Origin: Clostridium fessum
GTDB taxonomy: Bacteria; Bacillota; Clostridia; Lachnospirales; Lachnospiraceae
DNA length: 64,000 nucleotides
Assembly: GCF_003024715.1 (NCBI RefSeq)
Contig: NZ_PYLO01000001.1
Coordinates: 1,023,077 to 1,087,076 of the forward strand
Direction of reading: 5' to 3'
The first letter of the stretch is position 1. Each line of letters opens with the position of its first letter. The position numbers and the translations under genes were made by a program. Shown in pieces: positions 1 through 8,376 of the stretch. The notes beneath the pieces were generated by a model. It saw only the letters and a list, made by a program, of their open reading frames with translations. It was not told where the DNA came from and made no database searches.

Positions 1-834
1 TGCCGCGTCACCGGAAGCATTGTAAAGCTCATGCATCAGAACCACCGAGCCATCTTTTACCTGGTTTAACACGGTCTGCACCGACGAAGCCGCATTGCGC
101 GTCTTCCAGTCCAGCGTATCCACATTCCAGAGTACGATCGGCTGGCTGATATTGGCAAGCACAGTGCTGTTTTTTCCACCGCCCGGAAGACGGACTGTTT
201 TCGGTGCCTCGCCTGTGATCGCGGCAACCGCCTGATTGCAGGCCTCCACCTGCTGACGAATCTCCTGTGCGCCTAACTTCTGGAGATACTTGTGATCCTG
301 CGTGTGATTTCCAATCTCATGCCCATTGGCATACATCCGCTGAATCTCACTCTTATAGGAATTCACACGGTTTCCGACCACATAAAAGGTCACACGGCCG
401 CCGTACTGTTCCGCGCAATCCATGATGCGGTTTCCAACCGGGGCATACGGACCATCATCAAAGGTCAGTGCCACCATCGGTGCATTCGGATCGATATAAC
501 GACCGCCGCTGGCTACCATTCCATCCGGAACCTGGCTGTCCCCCTGCTCCGTTCCCTGTGTCTCAGAAGCAGTCTGTCCGTTATTTCCTGTCTCCTGGTT
601 CTCTGTTGTCTGCTGTCCTTCCGCTGCGCCAGCATGATTCTCGCTGCCAGCAGCCGTCTGTGCATCCCCCGCCTCATTCTGGGAACCGGACGCCTGCTCC
701 CGCCTCTGAATCAGCTCCATATCCGATGCCGGTCCGGACGGCACATCATCCGCATACGCCGCAAACGACGCCCCTACCGTACAGACCGCCGTAAGTAACA
801 GTGCTGCTGCTCTCATTTTCCATGTTTTTCTCAT
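1..834 (-). CDS. Secreted polysaccharide deacetylase (NodB domain), 3' end beyond the window
   Basis: The frame is open from an ATG at 834 to the window edge (278 codons, no stop), so the C-terminus is missing. Residues 1-28 form a signal peptide ending near AAYA. Residues 30-105 are a Gln/Glu/Ser/Thr-rich linker. The NodB domain shows TFDDGP (about 124-129), the metal-binding NHTQDH (176-181), RLPGG (215-219), DTLDWK (239-244) and LMHEL (266-270, where families usually have His-Asp). The family removes N- or O-acetyl groups from peptidoglycan or other extracellular glycans using a divalent metal. GGAG lies 8 nt before the ATG. Family assignment is firm; the substrate is unknown. Confidence 0.9.
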   Translation of the reverse strand, partial: MRKTWKMRAAALLLTAVCTVGASFAAYADDVPSGPASDMELIQRREQASGSQNEAGDAQTAAGSENHAGAAEGQQTTENQETGNNGQTASETQGTEQGDSQVPDGMVASGGRYIDPNAPMVALTFDDGPYAPVGNRIMDCAEQYGGRVTFYVVGNRVNSYKSEIQRMYANGHEIGNHTQDHKYLQKLGAQEIRQQVEACNQAVAAITGEAPKTVRLPGGGKNSTVLANISQPIVLWNVDTLDWKTRNAASSVQTVLNQVKDGSVVLMHELYNASGDAA

Positions 835-931
835 ACCGCTCCAAACCCTCCAAATCGTTTTCTTTTTCTTCTGCCATTCCGATGCAATCCGGAACAGCCG
901 ACCATGTGACATACTCACGTACAATGGTTTT

Positions 932-960
932 ATTATATCACACTCTTTCTTTATTAAGAA
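932..960 (-). promoter_or_regulatory. Candidate promoter of the deacetylase gene
   Basis: On the minus strand, TATAAT (932-937) is preceded by TGA, an extended -10. A weak -35 TTCTTA (955-960) lies 17 nt upstream. The start codon is about 95 nt downstream. Confidence 0.5.
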
Positions 961-999
961 CACTTCGTCCCATTTTACTTCTTACATTTTTCTGACAAG

Positions 1000-1128
1000 G
1001 TTAGTGTTCACGCATACGTGCCCGGTAACGGAATTTGCCGTGGCTTCGCAATTAAATACGGCAAATTCCTGCTGCCGCCACGTTCTCTTATGACGCTTTC
1101 GATCCCAAATGTGCCTGTAAACAGTTCC
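1000..1128 (+). repeat. MITE-like element, copy A1 (decayed)
   Basis: This is a diverged copy of the 133-bp family. It keeps the left end GTTAGTGTTCACG, the stem GGAATTTGCCGT/ACGGCAAATTCC and a damaged right end (GTAAACAGTT). Flanking direct repeats are no longer recognisable. It lies between the divergent deacetylase and purF-like genes. Confidence 0.75.
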
Positions 1129-1166
1129 AAAGAATATTCATAAGTATTTTTAATAAATATTTCATA

Positions 1167-1196
1167 TTGTGTAATACACCTAATATATGCTATGAT
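1167..1196 (+). promoter_or_regulatory. Candidate promoter of the purF-like gene
   Basis: TTGTGT (1167-1172) and TATGAT (1191-1196) are 18 nt apart, about 80 nt before the start codon of the purF-like gene. Confidence 0.45.
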
Positions 1197-1278
1197 AAAA
1201 ATGATGTCGTTACGCATCACAACGCGTGCAACGTAACACATGGAGTTTATTGACAAAAGAGTTGAAAGGAAGTAACAA

Positions 1279-2685
1279 ATGGGCGGATTTTTTGGTGTCA
1301 CATCAAAAACAAACTGTACACTGGATCTTTTTTTTGGTACGGACTATCATTCCCATCTGGGAACACGACGCGGTGGTATGGCGGTTTATGGAGAAAACGG
1401 TTTCAGCCGTTCTATCCACAATATCGAGAATTCCCCGTTCCGTACAAAATTCGAGCACGATGTCGATGAAATGCAGGGTAACATGGGCATCGGCTGTATC
1501 TCAGATATGGAACCGCAGCCTCTGTTAATTCAGTCGCACTTAGGAAGCTATGCCATCACCACAGTCGGCAAGATCAATAATGAAAAAGAGCTGATTCAGG
1601 AAGCATTTAAGAAAGGGCATATTCATTTCATGGAAATGAGCGGCGGCAAGATCAATGCAACCGAGCTGGTCGGCGCCATCATCAGTCAGGCAGATTCCCT
1701 TGTTGAAGGTCTGAAACTGGCACAGGAAAAAATCAAGGGTTCCATGACCATTCTCCTGCTGACCCCGGAGGGCATCTATATCTCCCGTGACCGCCTCGGA
1801 CGTACCCCGGCGATCATCGGACGCAAAGATGGTGCGTTCTGTGTTTCCTTTGAAAGCTTTGCATACATCAACCTTGGATACACGGACTACAAAGAACTGG
1901 GACCGGGCGAGATCGTCCGCATGAACGCCGACGGCGTAGAGGTACTCAGCCCGGCTCGCAAGGAAATGAAAATCTGTTCTTTCTTGTGGGTTTACTACGG
2001 TTATCCGACCTCCTGCTACGAAGGAATCAACGTCGAGGAAATGCGGTACCACTGCGGTCGTATGCTTGCCAAACGCGATCAGTCCGACGCCGATCTGGTA
2101 GCCGGAATCCCAGATTCCGGTATCGCGCATGCAGTCGGCTACGCCAATGAATCCGGCATTCCATTTGCCCGTCCATTCATTAAATATACCCCAACCTGGC
2201 CACGTTCCTTCATGCCGACCACCCAGAGCCAGAGAAACCTGATCGCACGTATGAAGCTGATCCCGGTAGACGCCCTGATCCGCGACAAGAGTCTGCTCTT
2301 AATCGACGATTCCATCGTCCGCGGCACCCAGCTCGGCGAAACAACCGAATTTCTGTATCAGAGCGGTGCCAAAGCAGTACATATCCGTCCGGCTTGTCCG
2401 CCGCTGCTGTTTGGATGTAAATATCTGAACTTCTCCCGCTCCAATTCCGAGCTGGACCTCATCACACGCCGCATCATCCGCGACCGTGAGGGCGACAATG
2501 TTTCCCCGGAGCTTCTGGATGATTATGCAAACCCAGACAGCCAGAATTATAAGGAAATGGTCGAAGAAATCCGTAAACGCTTAAACTTTACCTCCCTGCA
2601 GTTCCACCGCCTCGACGATTTAATCGAGTCGATTGGTCTGGAACCGTGCAAGCTGTGTACGTATTGCTGGAACGGAAAAGAATAA
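1279..2685 (+). CDS. Amidophosphoribosyltransferase-like protein lacking the N-terminal catalytic Cys
   Basis: The 468-aa product has the two-domain PurF layout: an N-terminal Ntn-type glutaminase domain (about 1-230) and a C-terminal phosphoribosyltransferase domain with the PRPP loop LLLIDDSIVRGTQ (near 340). PurF normally starts, after processing, with Cys-Gly-x-x-Gly. Here the protein starts MGGFFGV, so Gly replaces the nucleophilic Cys. A stop codon lies two codons upstream of the ATG, so no longer start can supply the Cys. AAGGAAG is the ribosome site. The C-terminus carries CKLCTYC. The PRPP transfer function may remain, perhaps using free ammonia, but glutamine hydrolysis by the usual mechanism is not expected. 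It is not in the purE-M-N-D cluster at 43-46 kb. Confidence 0.85.
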   Translation: MGGFFGVTSKTNCTLDLFFGTDYHSHLGTRRGGMAVYGENGFSRSIHNIENSPFRTKFEHDVDEMQGNMGIGCISDMEPQPLLIQSHLGSYAITTVGKINNEKELIQEAFKKGHIHFMEMSGGKINATELVGAIISQADSLVEGLKLAQEKIKGSMTILLLTPEGIYISRDRLGRTPAIIGRKDGAFCVSFESFAYINLGYTDYKELGPGEIVRMNADGVEVLSPARKEMKICSFLWVYYGYPTSCYEGINVEEMRYHCGRMLAKRDQSDADLVAGIPDSGIAHAVGYANESGIPFARPFIKYTPTWPRSFMPTTQSQRNLIARMKLIPVDALIRDKSLLLIDDSIVRGTQLGETTEFLYQSGAKAVHIRPACPPLLFGCKYLNFSRSNSELDLITRRIIRDREGDNVSPELLDDYANPDSQNYKEMVEEIRKRLNFTSLQFHRLDDLIESIGLEPCKLCTYCWNGKE

Positions 2686-2714
2686 TGTTGTAGAATACGT
2701 TTCTATGATAACCA

Positions 2715-2760
2715 AAATGGCAGCCCATCAATTTCTGCTGATGAGCTGCCATCTTTATTC
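2715..2760 (+). terminator. Rho-independent terminator after the purF-like gene
   Basis: An ATGGCAG...CTGCCAT stem, extended by CCATCA/TGATGA pairing, is followed by CTTTATT, 30 nt after the stop codon. Confidence 0.75.
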
Positions 2761-2834
2761 TGTTAATTCTCTGCCAATCGTTTTATCAGCACCGTGCCTT
2801 TATAGTTTATACAAGCACACCGCCAATACCCACA

Positions 2835-3158
2835 TCACTTCTGCCCTGTCACCATCATATAACGGTTATGTGCGTCCTTCAGACAGGCAATGAGCGGCTT
2901 CTGAGTCAGTGCAAAATACCTTTCCCGGATACTCTGCTGCATCTCGTCCAAATCCGTTTTCAAACTCTTTCCAAGCAGCATCGACACAACAAAATTGCGC
3001 GTCACCGACAAAATCGTATTGCACTCCAGATCAAGAATCTTTCCCGTCGCCCGTTCTACTACAAAACTCACATAAAACTCGCCGTGCAGGCTGTAAATCG
3101 CGTCCTCCTTGCTCGGTTTCGCCTGACCTACAACCAGAATCGTATCATCCTTATACAT
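2835..3158 (-). CDS. DUF3870 domain protein
   Basis: This 107-aa cytosolic protein begins MYKDDTILVVGQAKPS and contains the DUF3870 features: an N-terminal beta-strand region, DLECNTILSVTRNFV in the middle and the ending KDAHNRYMMVTGQK. The ATG at 3158 was chosen because AAGGGG lies just upstream. An in-frame extension to 3212 has no ribosome site and is not part of the conserved core. There is no signal peptide or membrane segment. The family's function is not established; members are often near metabolic or regulatory genes. Here it stands alone between a terminator and a repeat element. Confidence 0.75.
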   Translation of the reverse strand: MYKDDTILVVGQAKPSKEDAIYSLHGEFYVSFVVERATGKILDLECNTILSVTRNFVVSMLLGKSLKTDLDEMQQSIRERYFALTQKPLIACLKDAHNRYMMVTGQK

Positions 3159-3291
3159 TATATCGTTTCCCCTTTTCTTCGAAACTGCCCTGATAAAAGC
3201 AGTTTCATCCATATACTGGTTTTATGATACCATGTTCTTAGGAAAGGTACAAGCTACGCTTCCTCGGAACCATATAAAATATGTAGGATTA

Positions 3292-3424
3292 GTTACTGTT
3301 CACGCATACGTGCCCAGTAACGGAATTTGCCGTGGCTTCGCATTTAAATACGGCAAATTCCTGCTGCCACCACGTTTTCTTACGGCACTTTCGGTTCCAA
3401 AAGTGCCTACCCGTGAACAGTAAC
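3292..3424 (+). repeat. MITE-like element, copy A2 (133 bp, intact)
   Basis: The ends GTTACTGTTCACG and CGTGAACAGTAAC are perfect inverted repeats. The element is flanked by an exact 8-bp direct repeat TAGGATTA (3284-3291 and 3425-3432). Two internal stems are visible: GGAATTTGCCGT/ACGGCAAATTCC and GGCACTTT/AAAGTGCC. It has no coding capacity. Confidence 0.9.
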
Positions 3425-3462
3425 TAGGATTACAATACATCATAAAAGGAACCAAACGCTCT

Positions 3463-3498
3463 CACGAGAAAAGGGATCGAAATCGACCCCTTTTCCCA
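3463..3498 (-). terminator. Hairpin, possible terminator of the GGGtGRT operon
   Basis: AAAAGGG and CCCTTTT arms (3469-3475/3488-3494) enclose a TCGA/TCGA stem with one mismatch. On the minus strand the stem ends in TTTTC, downstream of the GGGtGRT stop codon. Confidence 0.4.
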
Positions 3499-3508
3499 CT
3501 CTTCTTAG

Positions 3509-3551
3509 GTTAACAAGTATGGTTAACAAATAGTTAACAAGTAATTAACAA
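3509..3551. repeat. Four short direct repeats of (G/A)TTAACAA
   Basis: GTTAACAA occurs at 3509, 3522 and 3533, and ATTAACAA at 3544, so the spacing is 13, 11 and 11 bp, about one helical turn. They lie just downstream of the GGGtGRT gene on the transcribed strand. They could be a protein-binding array or simple sequence drift. Confidence 0.6.
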
Positions 3552-3619
3552 ATGATGTACTTTTTACTGCTTTTTACCACATCTAACCACCCTTAAAACC
3601 CTTGAAAAATCAATATTTT

Positions 3620-4630
3620 TTAGAATTTTCCAGCTGTAGCTGCTTCCTCAATCGAAACTGCAACCGCCACAGTAGCGCCAACCATCGGGTTATTACCCAT
3701 ACCGATCAGACCCATCATCTCTACGTGAGCCGGTACGGAGGAAGATCCTGCGAACTGTGCATCGGAGTGCATACGTCCCATGGTATCAGTCATACCGTAA
3801 GAAGCCGGACCTGCTGCCATGTTATCCGGGTGAAGGGTACGTCCCGTACCGCCGCCGGATGCTACGGAGAAGTATTTCTTGCCTTTCTCTACGCATTCCT
3901 TCTTATATGTACCTGCTACCGGATGCTGGAAACGGGTCGGGTTGGTGGAGTTACCGGTGATGGAAACGTCTACGCCCTCTTTCCACATGATCGCTACACC
4001 CTCGGTAACGTCATTTGCACCATAACAGTTTACTTTCGCACGAAGTCCCTTGGAGTAAGATTTTCTCCACAGTTCTTTCACTTCGCCTGTGTAATAATCC
4101 ATCTCTGTCTCTACATATGTAAAGCCGTTGATACGGGAAATGATCTGAGCCGCATCTTTGCCAAGACCGTTTAAGATAACGCGAAGCGGTTTTTTACGGA
4201 CTTTGTTTGCTTTCTCTGCGATACCGATCGCACCCTCTGCGGCTGCAAAGGACTCATGACCTGCCAGGAAGCAGAAGCAGTCGGTCTCTTCTTCCAGAAG
4301 CATCTTACCTAAGTTTCCATGTCCCAGACCTACTTTACGCTGATCTGCTACGGAACCCGGAATACAGAATGCCTGCAGTCCCTCGCCGATCGCTGCCGCC
4401 GCATCGGCAGCTCTGCGGCAGCCTTTCTTGATTGCGATTGCCGCGCCTACCGTGTAAGCCCAGCACGCATTTTCAAAACAGATTGGCTGGATCTTCTTTA
4501 CCTGATCGTATACATCCAGTCCGGCATCCTTCGTGATCTTCTCAGCTTCTTCGATCGAAGCAATGCCATAGCTATTTAATACGGAATTGATCTTGTCAAT
4601 TCGTCTCTCGTATGATTCAAATAATGCCAT
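3620..4630 (-). CDS. GGGtGRT family protein
   Basis: The 336-aa protein contains the family-naming motif SGGGTGRTLHP (about 270-280). Other conserved stretches are GLGHGNLGKMLLEEETDCFC and GNSTNPTRFQHPVAGTYK. There is no signal peptide or clear membrane segment, so it is probably cytosolic. AAGGAGG stands 8 nt before the ATG. It is the second gene after a NifU-like scaffold gene, a pairing I recall as usual for this family in Clostridia. A possible role with an Fe-S or thiol-linked enzyme follows only from that pairing; the biochemical function is unknown to me. A 133-bp MITE has landed between the two genes here. Confidence 0.85.
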   Translation of the reverse strand: MALFESYERRIDKINSVLNSYGIASIEEAEKITKDAGLDVYDQVKKIQPICFENACWAYTVGAAIAIKKGCRRAADAAAAIGEGLQAFCIPGSVADQRKVGLGHGNLGKMLLEEETDCFCFLAGHESFAAAEGAIGIAEKANKVRKKPLRVILNGLGKDAAQIISRINGFTYVETEMDYYTGEVKELWRKSYSKGLRAKVNCYGANDVTEGVAIMWKEGVDVSITGNSTNPTRFQHPVAGTYKKECVEKGKKYFSVASGGGTGRTLHPDNMAAGPASYGMTDTMGRMHSDAQFAGSSSVPAHVEMMGLIGMGNNPMVGATVAVAVSIEEAATAGKF

Positions 4631-4669
4631 TGTGATGTTCCTCCTTAACTATGTACCCTGTGATTATTT

Positions 4670-4802
4670 GTTACTGTTCACGCATACGTGCCCAGCAACG
4701 CGATTTTGCCGATGCTTCGCATTCCAAATCGGCAAACTCCGATGTCAGAAATGTATCGTACGGAATTTTCAGTTCAGAAAATTCCTATCTATGTACAATA
4801 AC
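4670..4802 (+). repeat. MITE-like element, copy B1 (133 bp), inside the nifU-like/GGGtGRT operon
   Basis: The left end is GTTACTGTTCACG and the right end is degraded (GTACAATAAC). The flanks GATTATTT and AATTATTC share six of eight positions. Internal stems are TTTGCCGAT/ATCGGCAAA and GGAATTTTC/GAAAATTCC. The right-hand flanking repeat contains the stop codon of the nifU-like gene. Confidence 0.85.
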
Positions 4803-4804
4803 AA

Positions 4805-5497
4805 TTATTCCTGTCTCGGATCGATAATCTTAACTGCATCGTCTACACGGCCGTACTGACCTTTTGCCTTCTCATATGCAGTGGTCGGATCGTCGCCCTT
4901 CTTGATGAAGTCGGTCATCTTACCTAAGTTTACAAACTGGTAACCAATGATCTGATCTTCTTCATCCAGTGCAATTCCTGTTACATAGCCTTCTGCCATC
5001 TCAAGGTAACGCGGACCTTTTTTCAGAGTTCCGTACATCGTACCTACCTGAGAGCGGAGTCCTTTTCCAAGGTCTTCAAGGCCGGCACCAATCGGAAGCC
5101 CCTCTTCAGAAAACGCACTCTGCGTTCTGCCATATGCGATCTGGAGGAACAGCTCACGCATGGCGGTGTTGATTGCATCACAGACAAGGTCTGTATTTAA
5201 TGCTTCCAGTACGGTTCTTCCCGGAAGAATCTCTGCTGCCATCGCTGCAGAATGTGTCATACCAGAACATCCGATCGTCTCTACCAGAGCCTCCTGAATG
5301 ATACCTTCCTTAACATTCAGGGTCAGCTTACAAGCACCCTGCTGCGGCGCACACCAGCCAACACCGTGTGTTAAACCGGAAATATCCTTTACTTCTTTGG
5401 ACTTAACCCACTTTGCTTCCTCCGGGATCGGAGCAGCGCCGTGATTTACGCCCTGGGCTACTGGACACATATTTTCTACTTCTTGTGAATAAATCAT
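4805..5497 (-). CDS. NifU-like iron-sulfur cluster scaffold protein
   Basis: The 230-aa product has a NifU/IscU-type N-terminal fold: HGVGWCAPQQGACKLTL (about 45-60), then ETIGCSGMTHSAAMAAEIL with the conserved Cys near 77. About 110 extra residues follow, ending in KIIDPRQE. NifU/IscU proteins assemble Fe-S clusters for transfer to apoproteins; the Cys positions here differ from classical IscU, so a specialised partner is likely. AAGGAGT precedes the ATG. It is the first gene of a two-gene unit with GGGtGRT. The stop codon sits in the target-site repeat of a MITE. Confidence 0.8.
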   Translation of the reverse strand: MIYSQEVENMCPVAQGVNHGAAPIPEEAKWVKSKEVKDISGLTHGVGWCAPQQGACKLTLNVKEGIIQEALVETIGCSGMTHSAAMAAEILPGRTVLEALNTDLVCDAINTAMRELFLQIAYGRTQSAFSEEGLPIGAGLEDLGKGLRSQVGTMYGTLKKGPRYLEMAEGYVTGIALDEEDQIIGYQFVNLGKMTDFIKKGDDPTTAYEKAKGQYGRVDDAVKIIDPRQE

Positions 5498-5611
5498 TGT
5501 AAGACTCCTTTCGAAATGATTGGATTTTGTACTTTGTTAATTTTATCACATCAATCCTGTCCCTATTATCTCACGAAATTCTCAATTCGTCCATAGGTTT
5601 TTTGTAACTTT

Positions 5612-6979
5612 TCAGACGGTTTTCTCAATCTTCTTTCTCTCCAAAAAAACATACAAAAACACGACAAAACTAACGAACAGAATACATCCCTTTACCATGC
5701 TGGAAATACTTAACGCCCACCAGATACCGCTAAGTCCCATCACAGAGGACAACAACACCGCCACTGGGATGCGCGCGGAGGTAAAGGTCACGCTGACGAT
5801 CGACGGATACAGCGTCCGCCCCAGACCGGAAAACGCACCGATCGAGGTCTGTTCCACCATCATAAACATCTGGCTCAGTCCCACGATCCGCAGGTAATTG
5901 ACGCCGAGCGCCATGACCTCTTCTTCCTGCAAAAAGATCGAGAACAGCGGACGCGCCATTCCGATCAGCAAAAATGTCGTGCAGAGTCCCCACGCCGCCG
6001 TCATCGCGATCGCACAGAAATAGCCGCGGCGCACACGGTCATACCGCTTCGCCCCATAATTCTGTCCGAGGAATGCATTGACTGCCGCCGAAAAGCCATC
6101 TCCGACCATCCAGGAAACGGATTCAATCTGACTGCCAACACGCTGTGCCGCCACTGCCAGATCACCCCATCCGGTGATAAGGCGGGTCAGAATCATCGAA
6201 ATTCCTGCGTAAATCAGGTTCTGCACCGCCGACGGCACACCGATCCGCACGATCTCCCTCCAAACCTTCACTGGAACCAGCACCCAGAGACGCAGATGCG
6301 GAAACAGCACCTTTTCCCGCAGGACTGCCTTGAAAAACAGGAGGCTTACGAGCGCCTGTGCCGTGACCGTCGCAGCCGCTGCTCCGCTGACTCCCAGTTC
6401 CGGAAATGGTCCGATTCCAAAGATCAGCACTGGATCCAGTACAACATTGAATACAAGCCCCGCCACGTTGACGATAAACGGAGTCCGGCTGTTTCCCGCC
6501 GCCGTCAAAAGTCCGGTCAAGATCGCATTTAGATAAGAAAAGATCACAAGCCCACAGGCGATCCGCACATACCATTCTGCCTGTGCAATCACCTCCGGGC
6601 TGTTTAATTTAAAAAATCCAATTAACCGACTGGCTCCAAAGAGCGAAACCAGCCCATACAGCACGGCAAACAAAATCCCCAGCTGCAGCGCACCTCTCGC
6701 ATACTGCGCCGCACTGTCATTTTCTCCCGCACCAAGACAATGGGCGGTCTTTACCTGACCGCCCGTTCTCGCCAAAATCGCAAATCCCTGGGAAAACCAG
6801 GTATACATACCTGCCGATCCCACCGCCGTGACAGCACCTGCCCCGAGGCGTCCGATCCACGCCATATCAGTCAGATTGTAAAGCATCTGAACCAGAGAGG
6901 TCGCCATGATCGGAAGCGCCAGCCGGGTCAGTGCCGGGGCGATTGCTTCATTCAGCAAATCTACATGATGAGATTTCAT
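5612..6979 (-). CDS. MATE family multidrug/Na+ antiporter
   Basis: The 455-aa, 12-segment membrane protein has two homologous halves with MATE hallmarks, for example MATSLVQMLYNLTDMAWIGRLG (20-41) and AAGNSRTPFIVN near 165. MATE proteins expel cationic drugs or metabolites in exchange for Na+ or H+. The ATG overlaps the stop codon of the upstream gltA-like gene as TAATG and no ribosome site is visible, so translation is probably coupled. It is therefore the third gene of the nfn-like operon, an unexplained partnership. The substrate cannot be read from the sequence. Confidence 0.9.
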   Translation of the reverse strand: MKSHHVDLLNEAIAPALTRLALPIMATSLVQMLYNLTDMAWIGRLGAGAVTAVGSAGMYTWFSQGFAILARTGGQVKTAHCLGAGENDSAAQYARGALQLGILFAVLYGLVSLFGASRLIGFFKLNSPEVIAQAEWYVRIACGLVIFSYLNAILTGLLTAAGNSRTPFIVNVAGLVFNVVLDPVLIFGIGPFPELGVSGAAAATVTAQALVSLLFFKAVLREKVLFPHLRLWVLVPVKVWREIVRIGVPSAVQNLIYAGISMILTRLITGWGDLAVAAQRVGSQIESVSWMVGDGFSAAVNAFLGQNYGAKRYDRVRRGYFCAIAMTAAWGLCTTFLLIGMARPLFSIFLQEEEVMALGVNYLRIVGLSQMFMMVEQTSIGAFSGLGRTLYPSIVSVTFTSARIPVAVLLSSVMGLSGIWWALSISSMVKGCILFVSFVVFLYVFLERKKIEKTV

Positions 6980-8376
6980 TATTTTGCAGAAAGATACTCG
7001 TCGATGCCTCTTGCACCTGCTCGTCCGGCTTCCATCGCGAGAATAACCGTAGCCGCGCCAGTCACTGCGTCGCCTCCGGCGTAAACGCCCTCTTTCGTTG
7101 TCTTTCCATTGCTCTCATCCGCCACGATACATCTCCAGCGGTTGATCTCCAGACCTTTGGTCGTATTGGAAATCAGCGGGTTCGGGGAAGTACCCAGCGC
7201 CATGATAACAGTATCTGCATCGATCGTGAAATCAGAACCGACCACCTCAACCGGACGTCTTCTTCCAGATTCATCCGGCTCGCCAAGCTCCATACGGCGG
7301 CATACGATGCCTTTGACCCATCCGTTCTCATCCTCGAGAATCTCAACCGGGTTGGTCAGAAGGTCAAAATGGATGCCCTCCTCTTTTGCGTGATGTACTT
7401 CCTCCACACGTGCCGGAAGCTCTTTCTCACTTCTTCTATATACAATATGAACTTCTGCACCGAGACGAAGAGCCGTTCTTGCCGCATCCATCGCTACGTT
7501 TCCGCCGCCGACTACGACTACCTTCTTTGATTCCATGATCGGTGTGTCATAATCATCGCGGAATGCCTTCATCAGGTTATTTCTGGTCAGGTACTCATTC
7601 GCAGAAAATACGCCGTTGGCATTTTCACCCGGAATACCCATGAACTTCGGAAGTCCGGCGCCAGAACCGATGAATACTGCCTGGAAACCTTCTTCATCCA
7701 TCAGTTCGTCGATTGTGATAGATTTTCCGATAACTACGTTTGTCTCAATCTTAACGCCCAGCTTGCGGACATTCTCGATCTCCGGCTGTACAACGCCGTC
7801 CTTCGGAAGACGGAACTCCGGAATGCCGTAGGTCAATACTCCGCCCGGCTCATGAAGTGCCTCGAAAATGGTTACTTCATAGCCCAGTTTTGCCAGATCG
7901 CCTGCACAGGTCAGACCTGCAGGACCGGAACCGATGACTGCTACTTTCTTTCCGTTTGTCTTCTCCGGCGCTGCCGGTACAAAACCATGCTCACGGGACC
8001 AGTCTGCCACGAAGCGCTCAAGTTTACCAATGGAAACCGCCTCGCCCTTGATACCGCGCACACACTGTCCCTCACACTGGGATTCCTGTGGGCAGACACG
8101 TCCACAGACTGCCGGAAGTGCCGAAGAAAGTGCGATGACTTTCGCTGCCTCCTCAATATTTCCCGCTTTTACTTCCTGGATAAACGCCGGAATATTGATG
8201 GAAACCGGGCATCCAGCGATACATTTTGCATTTTTACAGTTCAGACATCTCTCAGACTCCGCAACTGCTTCTTCCATATTATAGCCGAGACATACCTCTT
8301 TAAAATTAGTCGCACGTACCTTCGGATCCTGCTCTCTGACCGGCACCTTTTTCATCATATCTCTCTTTGCTTCCAT
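6979..8376 (-). CDS. NADPH-dependent glutamate synthase-like flavoprotein; NfnB (large subunit)-type
   Basis: The 465-aa protein has an N-terminal Fe-S domain with the cysteine clusters CLNCKNAKCIAGCP (about 44-57) and CGRVCPQESQCEGQC (about 91-105). It then has FAD (VAVIGSGPAGLTCAGDL, near 147) and NAD(P)H (VVVVGGGNVAMDAARTAL, near 290) Rossmann folds. It matches the GltD/GltA family. Together with the FNR-like gene directly upstream it forms the layout of NfnAB/SudAB, which couples ferredoxin, NADH and NADP+ redox reactions by electron bifurcation. Both gene junctions are TAATG overlaps. An Nfn role is inferred from the pair; a stand-alone GltA activity is the alternative. Confidence 0.88.
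   Translation of the reverse strand: MEAKRDMMKKVPVREQDPKVRATNFKEVCLGYNMEEAVAESERCLNCKNAKCIAGCPVSINIPAFIQEVKAGNIEEAAKVIALSSALPAVCGRVCPQESQCEGQCVRGIKGEAVSIGKLERFVADWSREHGFVPAAPEKTNGKKVAVIGSGPAGLTCAGDLAKLGYEVTIFEALHEPGGVLTYGIPEFRLPKDGVVQPEIENVRKLGVKIETNVVIGKSITIDELMDEEGFQAVFIGSGAGLPKFMGIPGENANGVFSANEYLTRNNLMKAFRDDYDTPIMESKKVVVVGGGNVAMDAARTALRLGAEVHIVYRRSEKELPARVEEVHHAKEEGIHFDLLTNPVEILEDENGWVKGIVCRRMELGEPDESGRRRPVEVVGSDFTIDADTVIMALGTSPNPLISNTTKGLEINRWRCIVADESNGKTTKEGVYAGGDAVTGAATVILAMEAGRAGARGIDEYLSAK

Noticed and set aside
4587..4859. Open frames of 70-97 codons across the repeat copies (also 1008-1301 and 10871-11089)
   Set aside because: They arise from the 133-bp element itself; similar peptides appear only because the element repeats. 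No ribosome sites and frames differ between copies.
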